Shown here: one piece after another, positions 35,056 through 47,366 of the stretch
Position numbering within the stretch: the stretch's first letter is position 1
Layout of the letters: every line of letters starts with the position of its first letter
Assembly: GCA_021464415.1 (NCBI GenBank)
Contig: CM038467.1
Coordinates: 17,943,127-18,007,126, forward strand
Direction of reading: 5' to 3'
Source: Lonicera japonica
Taxonomy: Eukaryota; Streptophyta; Magnoliopsida; Dipsacales; Caprifoliaceae
Length of the DNA stretch: 64,000 nt
Program-made: the position numbers and the translations under genes
Notes under the pieces: generated by a model
What the model saw: the letters and a program-made list of their open reading frames with translations, nothing else
Told to the model about the DNA's origin: nothing
Databases searched by the model: none

Positions 35056-36640
35056 ATTTCTGGATTTACCATCTTGCTACCCGGAAAACCAAGACGGTTA
35101 AGATACTAAAAGCAGGTTGTTGTGCTTGCCGAAATAAACAATACAACTCCAACTTGTCATATCTGCAACAACAAAAAAAAAAAAAAGGAATAATGATAAT
35201 TAATTAATAAACAACCAACGAAATAAACAAACAAACAAAAAAAAAGTAGGTTAATTTGGGGGTTAGTTAGGTGATTGATTAAGCACTTTGCTTAAAATTT
35301 TGGTTTCAACCATCACCAAAACCAAAATTCCATTGAAGGTCAGTATACAGATACCTTTGCATAATGGGGACCCTACTATGCTTGAGAACGAAGTAACGGT
35401 GTCTTTATTTAATTCTCAAAAGACCGGTGAAGCTTGGAGTTTTTTTCAGAAATGGTGGCCCCCTACATACGTGGCGCCCATACATATTTTACAGAAAAGA
35501 AAAAATGAGAAAGGAAAAAAGAAAGGGACTTCACCTTTTCCGTCGTTTCGCGGGACGGCAGTGAAATCTTAGTTCAGACTAGGGTTTCAACTTAACAGCA
35601 CGAAGCTTCCTTTTTCCCAAATTTTCCGCTGTTCAAAGGAAAATTCCAAATGTAACTACAGAAAATCAACTCAAAATGCAACGAGCAGGACAAGTCAAAA
35701 AAATAAAATAAAAATGAAGTTACTCAAAATACTTTCAAATGATATTTAATGCTCCTAATTGAGAATGTCTAACTGAACTTTCTGTATTTAATTTAAGAAA
35801 ACGATATTCTAACAAATCAAAATTTCAAATAATGCACTAAATCAACACAAATCTTCAAACAGATGAAAAAACCTTATCGAATTTTTCATTTACTTTTTCG
35901 GTAAATCTCACACGATCAGTGGTGAATTTCGCGCTACTAATTTTCTATTTGATGCGAATCTGATGAAAACTTTAGGGAATGAACAGTGAAACAATCAAAT
36001 AGTAAAAAACAGTAAATATTGACCAAATTCAATCCCCTGCGAATCTCTGTAATTCAAAACACTAACAGTAAAGATAAGACCTGATCGTAAAAACTTCTAA
36101 CAGCAACGGACTCTCTCTCACTAACGCGACTGCACGTCTGGGGGAGAGAGTTGCTGGAGCGTCATCTAGTCATTCAATTTTTTTTATGCTCAAGTGCGAA
36201 GGAATAGCGGAATGACCGTTTTGCCCTTGCGTCGTAAAAGTGTTTAGTTAGTCACGTGACGCGGGAATATCGGTGTGTTATTAAATACTTTATAGTTTAT
36301 ACTCTACTTTCCAACGTACGTCATTTTACCGTTAGATCATTTATTTATGCCTCGAACACGAAATGGCAGGGGCTGTTTATCTGTGAGGAAGTTGACGGTC
36401 CAGATTAGCGGATACTGGATAGTGTATGAGTGGACGTGTATCTGTACTAGTAGAGTGGGGCAAGCTGGTTCTTTGATGGACAACTGCTGTGTTGTGGGCT
36501 CAAATTTCTTTTGTTTTGTACTCTGTATTGTTCAAACCGAGGATTAACATTACCCTCAAAGATGATCACTTCAACTAAATCAAATTATCTGTTGGAAAGA
36601 AATTATAGAAAACAAACAACACTATATTATACTTGGTGAG
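35056..36640. promoter_or_regulatory. Presumed kinesin promoter and leader region
   Basis: No coding sequence was recognised. Two candidates for mitosis-specific activator (MSA) elements occur: TCTAACGGTAA on the minus strand at 36326-36336 (10 of 11 positions match the YCYAACGGYYA consensus) and an AACGG core at 36105-36109. KIN-7/NACK-type kinesins are often G2/M genes controlled by MYB3R factors through MSA elements. The transcription start is not known, so this is inference. Confidence 0.3.
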
Positions 36641-37277
36641 TACATTGTGGCTATAAATGGCATTTATATATGATTAGTCTTTCTGCAATTATCATTTTTG
36701 AAAAAGAATAATGCATTTTCTTTCTCTAAAATAGGATTTTTTAAGCTATGTATTACTTGTCTAAGATGAGGCTTACCCCTCTATTTATACGAAACAGAGA
36801 GGGGACAGCAATACAAAAGTGAGTAGACTGGTGAGCAGGGTATATGCCGTGAGCCAATGAGACACTTTTTTCGTACAAGGTTGTTACACCATGTAAGAGA
36901 GAGGAGACGTACGCCAATACATGTTGATAATTTATGCTTTGTAGCACAGATGATACAATTCACATTTTGTAATGTTGTATCTTGTTAGGCCGGGGTGAAT
37001 TAGTTCAATTTTTGAGTGAATTGGATTGATACTTAGATCAAAGTGAATACTTAAGCCTAACTGATTCAAGTCAGAGTAATTACTTATGTCAGAGTTATTA
37101 CTGAAGTCTGACTGATGTAAGTCAGTGTGAGCTCTTCGTACTTTTTAGTTGGGCTATTTGACATTAGCCCAATACTTTATTCTCGGGGTATTGCTTTGCT
37201 ACATCAGTCATTCCATTATGCTTGGTTGATTAGTCAATTGTTACCACTTCAATATACAACTCTGATGTCTCAAGGTG
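36641..37277. other. Intergenic DNA, possibly retroelement-derived
   Basis: No gene was recognised. The part 37020-37130 has short degenerate repeats of AGTCAGAGTTATTACT and AAGTCTGACTGATG. A TCCCACATCATATG phrase near 37288 is LTR- or MITE-like. Boundaries were not found. Confidence 0.3.
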
Positions 37278-37643
37278 GTGAAAAAATCCCACATCATATG
37301 TAAAATTTAAAATAACCAATTATATGCCAACTTATGTAAGTTTTTATAATTTTTTTATAATCACAACGAATCTTGTTTTATAAGTCTTGATACTTATATT
37401 TCAAATATATAATTTTTATTTAAATTCATTATTGGTATTAAAAGTTATTACGTTTTAAAATTTTGTAGAAAAATTAATAAAGGATAAAGCTGACATGACA
37501 GTGTAAAGCGTGTGTGCATTTTATACATTTATTTTACACAAAGTTAACTTTTAAAAAACTACTACAAAATAAATTTTTTTACAAATTGTGTAAATTTATA
37601 CAAAAAATAAATAAACTTACAAGATGGTTAGAGATGCTCTAAG
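37278..37643. mobile_element. AT-rich MITE, copy 1
   Basis: It shares internal order and sequence with 38030-38502: TGTAAAATTTAAAATAACCA near the left end, an ATTAAAAGTTATTAC block, and an end reading TTAGAGATGCTCTAA. The GCATCTC-type ends suggest a Tourist-like MITE. Exact boundaries are approximate. Confidence 0.55.
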
Positions 37644-38029
37644 CCTCTGTTTGATAACACATGAAAAAATAAAAAGAAAAACACTTAATTTGTATGATAA
37701 GTTGAAAACACTTTATTTGTACAAGAGATTGAATAATAAATTGAGGCATGAAATGAGATGCTATTCATCTTATGATCATTTTTATGAGTAAATATTCTTA
37801 TTTTTTCATTTTCTTTTGTAGAAAATTTTTCTTCCTCAACCTTCAAAGAAAATTTTTCCATAAAAAAGTAAAAAAAAAATATCCCAGTATGTTTCAACTT
37901 ATTTTCCAATATCTCACGCAAATCAAGTATTTTTAATTTTCATATTGTTATCAAACGAAACCTGAAAGTATCTCCAATTATAATGTAAAAAGTGACTTAT
38001 AAATCATATGTTTCAACTCACTTTTATAA

Positions 38030-38502
38030 AAGCATCTCTAATCGTAGTATAAAAAGTAACTTGTAAATCGTAAATCATATGTGTCAACCATATAAAAAAC
38101 TTGGGTAGTAAAAAAATTATGCTCTAATGATACTTTTGTAAAGTCTTGTGTAAATTTTGAAATAACCAATAAGAATCCAACCTACATTAAGTATCAATTT
38201 AAGCAAATTTTTATTATGCTTTTCTTGAATTTTATATAAATAATATTATAGTCACAATATCTCTTAATTTACAGTTTTCATTAAAATCCATATTTGACAT
38301 TTGAAGTTGTTACATTTTGAAATTTTATTAAAAAAAAAAAGTAATGAGAGAAAGTAGATGTGACAATATAAAATGATAATGTATTTTACATATCTATTTT
38401 ATACAAATTCTAAATTTAATTGACTGCCGGAGACAAAAAAAATTTACAAGTTATGTAAATTTTGTACAAAGTAAAAATATAAAAGAATGTTATAAATGCT
38501 CT
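38030..38502. mobile_element. AT-rich MITE, copy 2
   Basis: It starts AAGCATCTCTAATCGTAG and ends TTATAAATGCTCTAA, imperfect inverted ends. Internally, TGTAAATTTTGAAATAACCA matches copy 1 at 37278-37643. A third, shorter end-like piece (GTATCTCCAATTATAATGTA) lies just before it at about 37969. Confidence 0.55.
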
Positions 38503-41500
38503 AAATCAAAGTATGATAGTAATGATCAATGCAAATTTTATTGAAGCAGCTTACTTCGCAAATTCAACGTATATAGACTCTTAAATATATAATTTTAAGA
38601 AACTAATTTACAAAAACAATAATTGATCTAGTTGTTGAGTATTTGCATAACTTTCTTACTATTATCGACAAATCCGGTCATAACTTTTACGAAAAAGAAT
38701 TTTATAAAGGTAAAACTAAAAACTAAAAAAACTATGGATCCTCCAAAGCCAAATCTAAAATTTATATGTAGCTTTACATTTAGAAAATCAACAATTTTTT
38801 TAACATATGGCTCAAGAATTTTAACTCAATAGTATTGACCATCAAAAGTTAAAATCATTAAACTTACATGTAACTAAAACAAAAACTAAAGTATGATGGA
38901 TCCTCAAAAGCAACTTTACATGTAGTTTTACACTGTTAAAATTGAAAATCAACGGTACAACTGTGCCTATAGAATTTGTAGCATTTCTAAAACAATAGAG
39001 TTTGACACTTAGACGAGACTATCACGGGCTAGTTTTATTCCCAATTCTTATTAACAAACAACATTACTTATATCAATTTTAGTATAATTGTACAAGCAAA
39101 GCAATAATGTTGTTTCGTATTAATTTTAAACAACTTTAATATTATTATATATATCTTTCAAGTTCAAATTAAAATATATTTTATGATTCCTAGTTAAATA
39201 ATCACTTTCTTTTATAATGGAAATAGAGCTAGAAATTATCCTAACCTAATTCATATATGATAAATGTTATATTGCCAAAAAATTCTATTAAAAATTGTAA
39301 TTCAAATGAATATAAATTATAGTATTACAGAAAGAGAGAAAAATTGATAAATGATATATAGTCATAAAAAGTCAAACAGAACCTTAGTTTTTACATATTT
39401 GTTAAGTTATGTTAGCTGAAATTCCTAGTTAAAATAGCGATCATCACAGTTTAAAAAAAAAGTTAAAAAAAAAAATAGCGATCATCACCATTTGAGCATG
39501 CCGATGCTTAATGATGCTAAAGGAACATTTTAACAGAAAAAAGGCCGCGGAGTTGAATTATGAATACAACCGAACCAACTACCTCCAGTCCCACCACATG
39601 TAAAGCCATGATGTGGGGAAATTGTGAATGGAGTCAAAAAGAGCGAAACCTTTTTCAGATCTGGGTTGCACGAGTACCTAATACTAATACACCATTTAAT
39701 ACCCACTTCATGTCTAAATGGGCCCTTAACAGTTTGGGGTGTGTGTTTTGTTTAAATGCAAAATACATTTCATGTAAAAAAAAAAGATGGTGGTAGATTT
39801 TTGCTTAAGATCTTGTCAATGGAAGTATTATGCAGGTTGAACCAAAAAAAAGGTGTTATCCACATTAAAAAATAAAGAATTTTGTAGTGGGTGACTTTTT
39901 GTAAGAAAATAAATAAAGGTGTTTATTATATTCTCAAAACCCTTTTGCAATTAATTATCTAGGAAAACATAGTTGGGGCCTTTGGGGTGTTTAGTGTTAT
40001 GTCAACCAACACTACCGATATATTATTACGCTATTAATATTAACATTGGACTAGTACTAATTAATTTTGGGCAAAAAATTAATTTAAACAAATAAGATAT
40101 TGGGATGTCATGAGTTCAATTAATCTTCTTATATGTTTATACTTTAAGGTTCGATGGATGAAACAATGCTATTTTAATAGATGATGGATGGCCCGATTTG
40201 ATTATGTAGAGATAATATTGTACATAAAGTAGCGGAGTTTTTGTAGAGAATATTTCTCCTCTACAAATGAGAAATCTATTTCATACAGGGCAGTTATGTC
40301 ACATAAGAAATAGAAGATATATGCTAGCATATTGGTGATCTTTTGTTTATTTTCACACAAATGATATGACGTGATATGATATTCTACTCTTTATTGGACA
40401 AATCAATGCGATTAACTTTAGAGACAGGTTGTGCTCAATTACCATGTTAATGTCTTCTATAGATTACTAAAAAGTGAAATTCGCGACAACAGAGGCAATT
40501 TTAAGGCGGGTAATTTTATTTCGATCCACAATTTTTTGCAATTTATCCACCTTTGATTTATGCTAATTTTAAAACAAACTTCTCAAAACTTTCTTATAAA
40601 AATTGAAAAGTATATCCACTAATTAATAATCCTTTAAATATATTTATTTTTAAAATTAGTTTCCTAATTAGAATATACTTTCATAATAATCTATTTTCTT
40701 AATTTGTAAAAAAGTTTATTGATACAAATACTATAGATTCATTATTCATAAAAAATATACAATACTACAAAATTGGGCGAAATTAATTTATATTCGTACA
40801 TCATAACACTAGAATAATTTTTTTTAACAAATGAGTTTACTATTTTCTTTTCTTTTTTCTATACAATGAGGGCTCTAAAAAAATTAAAAATAAAGCAGTA
40901 TTAGAACTTAAGAAACTAATTAAGAATTAGTGAAGGCAACAAATATTATTTCCTTCAATCTCAATCATTTCAAGTCAAAGGAAGAATATTTAATTATACT
41001 ATATGTTTTGTTTTTTTGTTTGCCATCATGAATCTGTAACTAAATTTATAATTTTAATTCGCTTCTAGGTAGGAACTAAATTTTGTAGATGTATTACGAA
41101 TGTTTCAAACTACAGATACTGTTTAATTACCATTTCAAGACTAATGTGAATTATTGTATAATCTCAATTATATAAACAAATGTGAATTATAGACTATAGT
41201 CTAATCTTATAGGCTAATCTCAAGTCTGAAAAGTACATATAATTGACAGTAAATTACATATATTAGAAATATCATTTTATTATTACAATTTATGTTTACT
41301 TTTTGATATATTATTGACAGTAGATAGAAGTAAAAATTTGGTGGATAATTTACAATTGAATTAAAAAGAATCATTATTTTATAAAAATTATGCCAATATT
41401 GATTTTTGTAAATTTATCCAATAACGTGATTAAACTTAGAGGGCAATAGAGATTAACTTAGTAAAACCCAAAAAGAGCGATAGACTGACAAATTTTGCGG

Positions 41501-42117
41501 ATAGAAATATAATAACCTTTGTCAATTACTAACCGAATTGATTAGGTTGTTTAAATTTTTTTGATTGTTGAAATTTAAATTTTGAATTATTTGATTTTCT
41601 ATATTTTAGTAATTGATTAAGTTGTTAGAAGTTATTTGATTGTTTAAATTTGAATTTCGAATTTGATTTTATAGATGTTAGTTTCTAGTAAGATTTTAGG
41701 AGTTTGGATTAATTTAATAATCATTTAGATGATAGGGACATTATATGAATAACAATAATATAAATTAGTTTTGTAATTATATTATACTAATTTAATTTTA
41801 ATTCTTTATCCACAAAAGTTTGTACTTTAAACAAAACTTTGGATCTTAGATTATTGATATAAAAGTTGTGTCTTTAAATAGATAGAGAAAGGAATATTTG
41901 TCCTTAAAACTAATTGCCCCTATTTTTATTTATTTAATTGAAGTGGATGTACTTATTAATGAAGTAGATTTTTTAAAAAATTAAATCATTAATAAAATAG
42001 TATTTATAAAATTAAATCAATAATATTTTTTGTCAGTCTATCCACACTCGTGTATTAATTTAATAGGTAATGCAGATTAACTTTAAGATATCGTTGATAG
42101 AAACAAAATCACCCTTT
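38503..42117. other. AT-rich gene-free stretch
   Basis: No gene was recognised in 3.6 kb. A phrase like TTGATTAAACTTAGAGrGCA appears near 40405 and 41430, and a related GTCAGTCTATCCACACTCG near 42040, so these may be decayed ends of larger elements. Everything else is unassigned AT-rich DNA. Confidence 0.35.
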
Positions 42118-42451
42118 TAAGGTGAGGATTGCCGCAAACATTGGTATAGCATCAAATGCAAAGGCATAAATACGGGCTACACATGAAGGCAACAAATTAG
42201 CAATGTCCATCTGTGTTAAGGAAATACATATTGAAACAGACCCAAATACCATTTTTTTCATGCTCCACGTGTTCAGGGTGGAAACCCGAGCTCATTGGAC
42301 TCTGTTGAAGGATATTCAAGTTTTACTCCATGATTTTGTCCATGTTTGGACCAGCTTTTGCTATAGAGAGGCAAAGGAAGTGAGGAATAGATTAGCAAAT
42401 TTTGAGAACAATTTATACATGCATGTGGCATTTAATTCCTTCATTTTTTAA
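42118..42451 (+). mobile_element. LINE RNase H-like (RVT_3) remnant
   Basis: In the frame of the ATG at 42203 the sequence reads RIAANIGIASNAKA, a stop, IRATHEGNKLAMSICVKEIH, then IETD, THRAHW-like and VWTSFCYREAKEVRNRLANF. This is the typical end of the RNase H-like domain of plant LINEs (ALxEGIKLA..., IETD, YREANxVAxxLA). The in-frame stop at about 42167 and the lost upstream part show it is dead. A solo-LTR-like unit begins 19 bp after its final stop. Confidence 0.7.
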
Positions 42452-42469
42452 GACTTGCGGGATGATTGT

Positions 42470-44264
42470 TGTTGGTCAGAAAATAACCCTAGAGGGGGGT
42501 GAATAGGGTTTTTAAAACTAAATGCTGAATTTAAAAACTTTTCGAAAATCGTTTAAGTAAAACAAATTTGCTAAACAAAATTATCAAGGAATGCAATCAA
42601 ATAATCAATTAAGCAAATAAACAATATCAAGCAAACAATAATACAACAAGTAAATAAAGAGATTGAGTTAGAAAGATTGAACCGATTTGAAGTCCAAGGC
42701 TTTTTGTCCACACGGTTTTGGTTTACCAAACCATAATTCGCGCTCGGTTAGTTCCCCGAGAATTTCCACTAAAATCAATCTCCTTCCGGGTGAAGATCAA
42801 ACCTCTACAAGTGCTGTTGTCTCACTACACTCTTTACAACTATTGCTTGACCACAATATTCACACAAGACCTTCTCTTGCTAACCTTGTGAGATTTACTT
42901 CTCACAATTTCTAAACAAGAATTAACCTTCTTGTTTTCCTATGAGATTGACCTCTCACAATTGAATACTAAAAGTTTGGTGATGCACACCAATTTACAAT
43001 AACTCTCAAGTGTTTTTAGAATACAATTTAAGCTCACACTAGAGTTATCTTGAATGATCAATATGATATAGCTCAAATAAAAGATGATTGATCAAAAATA
43101 ATTTCTTGAATCTTTAGATGATGAAGATAGATGAAGAATAGAGTATGAGAGTGATTCAAGCTTGTCAAAATGTGTCTAGGAGGTTCAATATATAGTCCTA
43201 AAAGAGATATAGCCGTTTGAAGGGTTTGGGTGATGATTTAGACTCAAAAAGGCAAAAAAGACAACTCCCAACGGCTATATTCAGGTCATCAGTCGACTGA
43301 GCAAGGCTCCTTAGTCGACTGAGTGACCATCAGTCGACTGAGCAAAGCCCATCAGTCGACTGATGACCTCTGCTGGTCTGTTTACATAGATTGCTGCAGA
43401 CAGCAAATTTTTTCCGATTTGTTTTGATCATATCTCATTATCCAGCCATTGGAACTTGATGAAATTTTGTATATAAGTACTATAATGTGTTATCTAACTT
43501 CTGTCCAAATTTCATAATGATCGGAGTCCGGGAAAGCCTCCATCAAACCGTTAGATCAAAACTGCGCAAAAACGGAGCGAATCTAGAAAGGGAAAAAATA
43601 AACATTTTTGCAATTAAGTTCCAAAATCAATTTTGATGCTTGGGATAGGTCAAATATATTATCCTAAGACACATATTTTCATGAGAGCTCAAAATATGCT
43701 CAAATCAATTTAATATGAAATTATTTGAAAACCGGTTTTTGCAAGAATGGTGTTTTCAAAGAAATTTTGATTCAAACTGATTTTGATCAATCTAATAATG
43801 ATGCAAGTTCATATTTGAGCTATATAATCAATCAGTTAAGAAACTTTACATCAATCCTTAGCAAACACTCAATTACCGAATAGGTGAGTCTTCGAATGCT
43901 TCGATTTCTTTCTTCAAATTGATTCTTCACTTGAAGCTTTTTCATTCCTTGAAGTTTTAGCATATGATCCTTGATCTTTTGTGCTTCATGAAATGCATTG
44001 CTAGCATGTGAGTATGATCTTCTTTGACTTGTCCAACACTTGTAGAAGAATGATCTTGATTTGGATAGATCGGTTTTAGTTCAATGCTTCGTTGACTTGA
44101 TCGGATATTGATTGAATGATCCTTGTCAAACTTCCTTTGAGCAATCATGCTATTCTTGATTTTTCAAATAAGAAATCTATAATCTTATATCAAGAACATG
44201 TTAAAGTACACATGATTGATTTATTGTTATTATCAAAATAAGATTAAGACCTTCTAGGTCAACA
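42470..44264. mobile_element. Solo-LTR-like unit, 1.8 kb
   Basis: The unit begins TGTTGGTC and ends GGTCAACA, inverted TG...CA termini, with a perfect 5-bp duplication ATTGT at 42465-42469 and 44265-44269. This is the signature of an LTR retroelement insertion. It has no pol or gag, so it is best seen as a solo LTR, or as a non-autonomous unit. CCTAGAGGGGGGTGAATAGG near the left end is a repeated phrase in plant genomes. Four copies of CAGTCGACTGA-like palindromes lie at 43289-43368. Confidence 0.78.
43289..43368. repeat. Four AGTCGACTGA palindromic repeats
   Basis: Four AGTCGACTGA motifs are spaced 20-30 bp apart, separated by GCAAGG/GCAAAG-like spacers. Each is a palindrome around GTCGAC. 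They lie inside the solo-LTR-like unit. Confidence 0.85.
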
Positions 44265-44269
44265 ATTGT

Positions 44270-45737
44270 AACAGTTGTTTACGACAAATAAAAAAAGTAA
44301 GATAATTATGTACTGCTACGTATTACTATAATAAATAAATAGGTAATGATATTAGTATTTCACAGAAGTATTCTATGATTTCAGAATCATATTTAATGAC
44401 ATTCTATATGAATCTTTTACAACACTTTTTGGTTACTAGAGATTATTTTGGAGTGCTAGAGTATTTTTTGTAAAGTGCTAATATTATTATCTTAAATAAT
44501 TTACTTCTTTTCTTGTTTAGAAAAAAAGCAAAAAAAAAAAAAACAAGGTTGTGAATTGTAATCAACTAAGGCACAAGTAATTAGGATTTTATTAGTTCAC
44601 TTCGTTTAATTGGTTGTGTAAATTTTCATACTTTTAACTTGAATATGAGCTACAATTTTTTATATTTTTTTTGTGTATTTACTTTGATTTGGATTACTTA
44701 ATTTTAATCCCTGTGACATTCTTGAATCTTGACCTTTCTTGCTGCATCGAGGATGGGTGAAAAAAAGAAAAGAAAAACGGAAAACCCACAAGAAAAAATA
44801 AAATATTTTCTTATTAACGTAACCATCTTTACCTACCGCAAGGTGGAAAAGTTGTGGGGCTGGTGCCTTTAATCAATTCAAGGATTGGAATGATTATTGG
44901 CTTTGCTAACCCCATTGACTTTCATCATTGTTAATGTTGTTTAATAAATAGGCTAATACCACCTCAATCTATAATCAAAACACCCCCACTTTTGATAGTC
45001 AAAAGTTGCACCTCAATCCATAACTATTTTTTAAAATAAAAAATAACAAAACTTTCATTGTCTCAAATATGAAAGACACAATCGTACAAATACATATAAT
45101 TGTAGGACACATAATTTAGTGCAAGTAGATAAATAAAAGTCGCACTAAAAATTAATACAAGAAATGATGTTTCAATTATCAAAACTAGTTAATAATTAAT
45201 CATTCCATTTAGTTATAAGTGTAACCATTTTTTAACAATTGAATACATTTTATTTCATGACATTAATTTTCAATATATGTGTGATTCATGTATCTTCGGT
45301 AAGTCGTCCATGCATGGTTTGCACAGCCTTTGAATACTAATATGTACGTTATTGTGTGTTTGGAGATTGCAATGAAACATTTTATTGTCTTATAAAACAT
45401 GAGAATTTATTAATGAATAAATTTTAGTTATAAGACCTTTATCCCTCAAGAAAAGTCCAAAGATCTCCTCTTGCTCCTTATTACTTCCTTTGTCATGTTA
45501 GATATATTTTCGTTTGATTTAGTATATTTGAAAATTAAAAATACATCTTAAATTAAGAATCACACTTTTTGTTTTAATATAATTTATGTTTAACTTTTAT
45601 TTCTTTTAGACTTATCTCAAATTTAATATTTTATTAGAATGTTTAAAAGCTTGTACCAGTCACTTTTACTTATGTTCTTTGGATGAAAGATATATATATA
45701 TATATATATAAAAGTTTTTATAAAAAAAATAAGAGAA
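44270..45737. other. Intergenic AT-rich DNA
   Basis: No gene or element boundary was recognised. An (AT)n run is present at about 45691-45710. Confidence 0.4.
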
Positions 45738-46716
45738 TATATGTGAAAGCTTCATGTTATTGCTGTGTATTTTGCACTATTATACAAATCATATGAGCCA
45801 TATAGTTACAACAGATAAGAAGGAGAATAACTAAATTATAATAAGAGTAATTTCTTAATTTGAATTCAAATGTGAACTATCTCTAACATATGCCCGCAAG
45901 CGAAAACCGTTGACCACGTTGAGCTTGGATCGCAGCTGCAGAAACCGGGTAGAACTTAATGCTTTGGTGAATATATCAGCTGTTTGATCTTTCGTAGAAA
46001 TAAACTGAACTTCCAAGGATTTACGAACAACTTTTTCTCTGACAGAGTGATAATCAATTTCTACGTGTTTCGTCCTAGCATGAACGACTGGGTTTGCGGT
46101 AAGGCAAACAACTCCAAGATTGTCACACCATAATATTGGTGGAGTGGTTACTGGAAAACCAAGCTCACAAAGAAGAAATTGTATCCAACAAATTTCGGCA
46201 GTGGCATTTGCTAAAGACTTGTACTCTGACTCGATGCTCGACCGTGCAACAATAGGTTACTTCTTAGAGAGATGAGGTAGTTACTAAAATAAACACAGTA
46301 GCCATCGGTTGACCAGCGATCATCAACACAATTCGCCCGGTCAGCATCGAAAAAAACAGATAAATCAAGCTGCGAGGAACGATGGAAAGAGAGGCCACAA
46401 TTAATGGTGCACTTGAGATATCGAAGAATCCTTTTGACAGCAGTCCAATGATCCGTGGAAAGAGTGTGCATAAAATGTACCACTTTATTAATGGTAAAAG
46501 AAATATCTGGCCTTGTAAAGGACAAATATTGGAGAGCGCCAACAACACTGTGGTACTCCGTAAGCGAAGGTAGTGGCTTTCCATTAGTAAAGGATATATG
46601 TGAAGGCTTCATGTTATTGCTGTGTATTTTCAACTATTTATACAAATCATATGAGCCATATAGTTATGATAAAAGTAATCTATTAATTTGAATTCAAATG
46701 TGAACTATCTCTAACA
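45738..46716 (-). mobile_element. Internally deleted Ty1/Copia element
   Basis: Two direct copies of one sequence, 45738-45888 and 46594-46716, both end CTCTAACA on the plus strand. On the minus strand each therefore starts TGTTAGAGATAG, as an LTR does. Between them (45889-46593) the minus strand encodes the C-terminal part of a Copia pol: EYHSVVGALQYLSFTRPDIS, then HWTAVKRILRYLK and, after a frameshift near 46260, YKSLANATAEICW, HVEIDYHSVREKV and DIFTKAL. The upper LTR copy fuses directly into pol at about 46593, so the 5' half is deleted. The upper copy also lacks ~29 bp present in the lower one. Confidence 0.85.
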
Positions 46717-47320
46717 GTTTTTAATAAGATAAAATTTCAAACAAGATTTAGATTAATATTTTTTAAATATTCAATTCATTCTATGTTATTCCTTTTAATA
46801 ATGTTTAAATTAAGATTTTTTTTGATATATTCAATATATTAAATCGAATTGCAAAAGTTGAAAATTCATTGCAAAGACAAAATGAAAAGTGAGAGGGAAT
46901 GTTTTTGTGTCCTAATACTTTTTTTGGAATCAATTGCAGTGGGTAAAGAAAAAATTCATCAAGGATAAGGAAAAGATTGAAAACATCGATTCATCTAATC
47001 AAACCACACCTTTTATATTGCAACTTCACAAAAAAATGAGTTGATTTTACAATTATCTTTCAAGGCTGCATAAAAAATTAATTGACAAAAAAAAATTATG
47101 ATACAAATTAGAAAAATATGTAAATATTTGCTGAGATATTCTCCAACTTTTATTTCTTTTTCATAGAAAAATTGACCCATTGTCAAAAAATATATATATA
47201 AACTACCAAAAAGAACTAAAATAGTTTACAAAATCACTCACAAATTTTTAAAAAAGTTAATATGTATTTTTAACGTTATTATTAAACGGCCTTAATTGAA
47301 GAATAATTGTAGTCCAATAC

Positions 47321-47366
<46 letters not shown>

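Noticed and set aside
43289..43368. CRISPR-like array of four repeats
   Set aside because: The repeats are only ~10 bp, the spacers are similar to each other, and the DNA is a plant nuclear retroelement.
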